Source: Oscillospiraceae bacterium
GTDB lineage: Bacteria > Bacillota > Clostridia > Oscillospirales > Ruminococcaceae
NCBI GenBank assembly: GCA_018055565.1
Contig: JAGPHI010000079.1
Span: 1-5,810 of the forward strand
Direction of reading: 5' to 3'
Length of the DNA stretch: 5,810 nt
The position numbers were made by a program, and so were the translations under genes. Positions 4,063-5,810 of this stretch are shown piece by piece. Within the stretch, counting starts at the first letter, position 1. Each line of letters begins with the position of its first letter. The notes below the pieces were generated by a model. That model was given only the letters and a program-made list of their open reading frames with translations, had not been told where the DNA came from and ran no database searches.

Positions 4063-5810
4063 TTACGCTTTCGGAATCATGGCCAAAATCGCTTCGGCGA
4101 TGGCAGCGCCAGTTTGGTCGGTTACAAGCGGGTCCGTAATGCTTTCGTATTCGGCGGGATTGACCATAAAGCCCACTTCCAAAAGCACGCTGGGTGCCAC
4201 GGTGCTGCGCGTAACATAATAATAGCCATATTGTGCCTCGCGGTTTGCGCGGCCGATGGTGTCCACAATATTGCTCACAAGCGCTTCGGCCAGCGGCTTA
4301 TGCCATTTGTAAAAATAGTAGCACTCGGTGCCACGGCTTTCGTTTGCGTCTACCACAAGCTCTACAGAATTGTGATGCACGGCGATAAACAAATCGGGCG
4401 TTTCGGTGCTTTGTAAAGCAAGGCGTTCGTCCAGCGTGCGAAACGTGTCGTCGCTGCGCGTTTGTAAAACGGTGGCGCCCAGCTGCTCCAAATATTTTTG
4501 CGCGGCCAAAGCCACATTCAGGTTTACCGTTTTTTCAACAGGCGCAAGCTCGCCCGGCACGCCGAGGGCACCGTAATCGTCTTGCCCGTGGCCTGCGTCC
4601 AGCATCACGCGGATGCCCGCAAGGGGTTTGCCCGGCGTTTGGCTTTGCACGGGCGCTTTTTTGAGAAACAGGCTTGTGGCGCCGTTTTCATAGCGCAAAT
4701 CCCAGCCCCAAAGCGGCGCGTCGGGATTGAGCTGTAACGTAATGGCCGTGCCGCCTGCGGCAGGCTCTACGCGCGTGCCGATAATAAAGGCAGAGCCTGT
4801 AATGGCAAAATCGGCAGGGACATCCGCGTCATAGGCCGTGATGGTAAGGGTGCTGTTTTCGGGGCTCCACTGGGTGTAGCATAGCGGCGTGCCAGCGGCA
4901 AGAGGAATGCTTTCGCCGCCAGATTGCGCCGTGGCAGCACCAGGCGCAAAGGCGGCGCGTGTGCTGTCGATAAACTTTACATTGCGCGCAAGCACCCAAT
5001 CGCCGCTGGCAAGCTGATATGCCCAAGTTTTTTTGCCGCTGCGTGTGGTGCGCGTGCTATTGGTAACGGTAAAACGTGCGCCTTTTTTAAACGTTTCGTT
5101 AATCTTGTCATCTGAAGTGGGATTGGTAAGGCCGCTGGCAATGCCCGACACAATCTCCACCATTTGCCCCGCAGGCGCCGCCACTGTGGCATCGGCGGCA
5201 TTGGCATTGCCCGTATAAGTGGATTTGGCCCGTGTGAGCGCAAAGGACACAGAGCCGCTGGTTTGCGCAAGCTCGAAGCTGTTTTGCCCCATAGCAAGGT
5301 TTACCAGCACGCCAAACGCACCGCTTTTGCCATAGCGCTTTACCTCTGTGCCGTTGATGGTAAGCGGCTCATTGGGGTTAGACGTACCCATTAAATAACA
5401 AGTTTCCGTGTAAAGAGGCTTTGTGGTGTTTGCGGGATAGGTAAGCGTTAAAGCGTTATTGGGCGCGTATGCAGTGAAAGCGGCCGCGGGCGCGTCGTTC
5501 CATAAGGCCAATAAGGCCGAGGGTGCCCCCGTGCCAACAAGGGTGCTGTATTCGCCAAACACAAAGCCGCCAAAGCTTTCTTCTTGAAATAAGCGCGCTG
5601 CCTCGGCAAAGCCCGTTGTGTCGTTTGCCTCATATAATGTGGGCTCGCCCCCGATGCCGCGATATGCCACCCAGCCTTTTTGCGAGGAGGCAATCGGGTT
5701 TTCAATGGTGAGGATTTCGTTTACATAAACGCCCGCCAGCGGATAGGCTTTTTCCAAAGCGGTGGCGGCTTCTTCGCTGATGTCTTGCGGCGCAAAATAC
5801 ACAAACACAC
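4063..5810 (-). CDS. Multidomain N-acetylmuramoyl-L-alanine amidase (Amidase_3), N-terminus cut off
   Basis: 581 residues are visible; the frame is still open at the right edge, so the start and any signal peptide are missing. Residues about 397-579 are an Amidase_3 domain, a zinc enzyme cutting the bond between N-acetylmuramic acid and L-alanine in peptidoglycan. All key residues are present: H407 (LDAGHG), E425 (VEKTVNL), H478 (AVHHN) and catalytic E544 (LLEVGF). Upstream, going towards the N-terminus, are an AMIN-like beta region (about 297-385), an SH3-like region (about 210-282) and an Ig/glucodextranase-B-like region (about 118-194, with TINGTEV and GQNSFEL). Residues 1-93, ending in GGFVFGEYSTL, resemble the last strands of a glycoside-hydrolase-like TIM barrel. 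The non-catalytic assignments are by pattern only. It probably acts outside the cell in wall turnover or division. DUF2871 follows 90 bp downstream. Confidence 0.9.
   Translation of the reverse strand, partial: VFVYFAPQDISEEAATALEKAYPLAGVYVNEILTIENPIASSQKGWVAYRGIGGEPTLYEANDTTGFAEAARLFQEESFGGFVFGEYSTLVGTGAPSALLALWNDAPAAAFTAYAPNNALTLTYPANTTKPLYTETCYLMGTSNPNEPLTINGTEVKRYGKSGAFGVLVNLAMGQNSFELAQTSGSVSFALTRAKSTYTGNANAADATVAAPAGQMVEIVSGIASGLTNPTSDDKINETFKKGARFTVTNSTRTTRSGKKTWAYQLASGDWVLARNVKFIDSTRAAFAPGAATAQSGGESIPLAAGTPLCYTQWSPENSTLTITAYDADVPADFAITGSAFIIGTRVEPAAGGTAITLQLNPDAPLWGWDLRYENGATSLFLKKAPVQSQTPGKPLAGIRVMLDAGHGQDDYGALGVPGELAPVEKTVNLNVALAAQKYLEQLGATVLQTRSDDTFRTLDERLALQSTETPDLFIAVHHNSVELVVDANESRGTECYYFYKWHKPLAEALVSNIVDTIGRANREAQYGYYYVTRSTVAPSVLLEVGFMVNPAEYESITDPLVTDQTGAAIAEAILAMIPKA

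Overview
The window looks like chromosomal DNA from a Gram-positive bacterium of the class Clostridia, probably an uncultured gut member of the Oscillospirales/Christensenellales type. The grounds are the gene families present (DUF2871 membrane protein, DUF5107-TPR protein, a clostridial-type PHP phosphoesterase, a multidomain Amidase_3 cell-wall hydrolase), strong AGGAGG-type ribosome binding sites, extended -10 (TGnTATAAT) promoters and AT-rich spacers between moderately GC-rich, Ala-rich genes. The taxon is inferred from family content, not from a marker gene.

Every supported gene lies on the minus strand, so transcription runs from position 5810 towards 1. In that order the window holds: (i) the C-terminal 581 residues of a secreted N-acetylmuramoyl-L-alanine amidase (4063-5810, cut by the right edge); (ii) a 140-residue four-helix DUF2871 membrane protein (3550-3972) closed by a textbook terminator (3469-3520); (iii) a separate promoter (3376-3404) and a 675-residue DUF5107-TPR protein (1308-3335); (iv) a 228-residue PHP-family metal phosphoesterase (502-1188), probably read through from (iii) and ending at a modest terminator (456-484); (v) a complete tRNA-Val(CAC) with encoded CCA (309-385), its own extended -10 promoter and terminator; (vi) a 308-base gene-free left end.

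The genes do not form one obvious pathway. The amidase acts on peptidoglycan outside the cell. DUF2871 is a membrane protein of unknown role. The DUF5107 protein is probably cytoplasmic and linked to carbohydrate metabolism by its mutarotase-like domain. The PHP protein is a phosphoesterase of unknown substrate. Promoter and terminator positions argue for at least three transcription units: amidase (+/- DUF2871), DUF5107-PHP, and tRNA-Val.

The unusual part is the left end. The last 14 nt of the tRNA (T-stem remnant, acceptor 3' strand and CCA) are repeated exactly 126 bp downstream and followed by a second terminator. Positions 1-249 are otherwise almost entirely a string of small hairpins, nearly all with three-base loops and centres roughly 30 nt apart. 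Four of them lie beyond an extended -10 promoter, and two sit inside a possible three-way junction. No known element was recognised there; a tRNA-end-targeting mini-element, an rtT-like repeat unit, or a structured RNA/5' leader are the main candidates.
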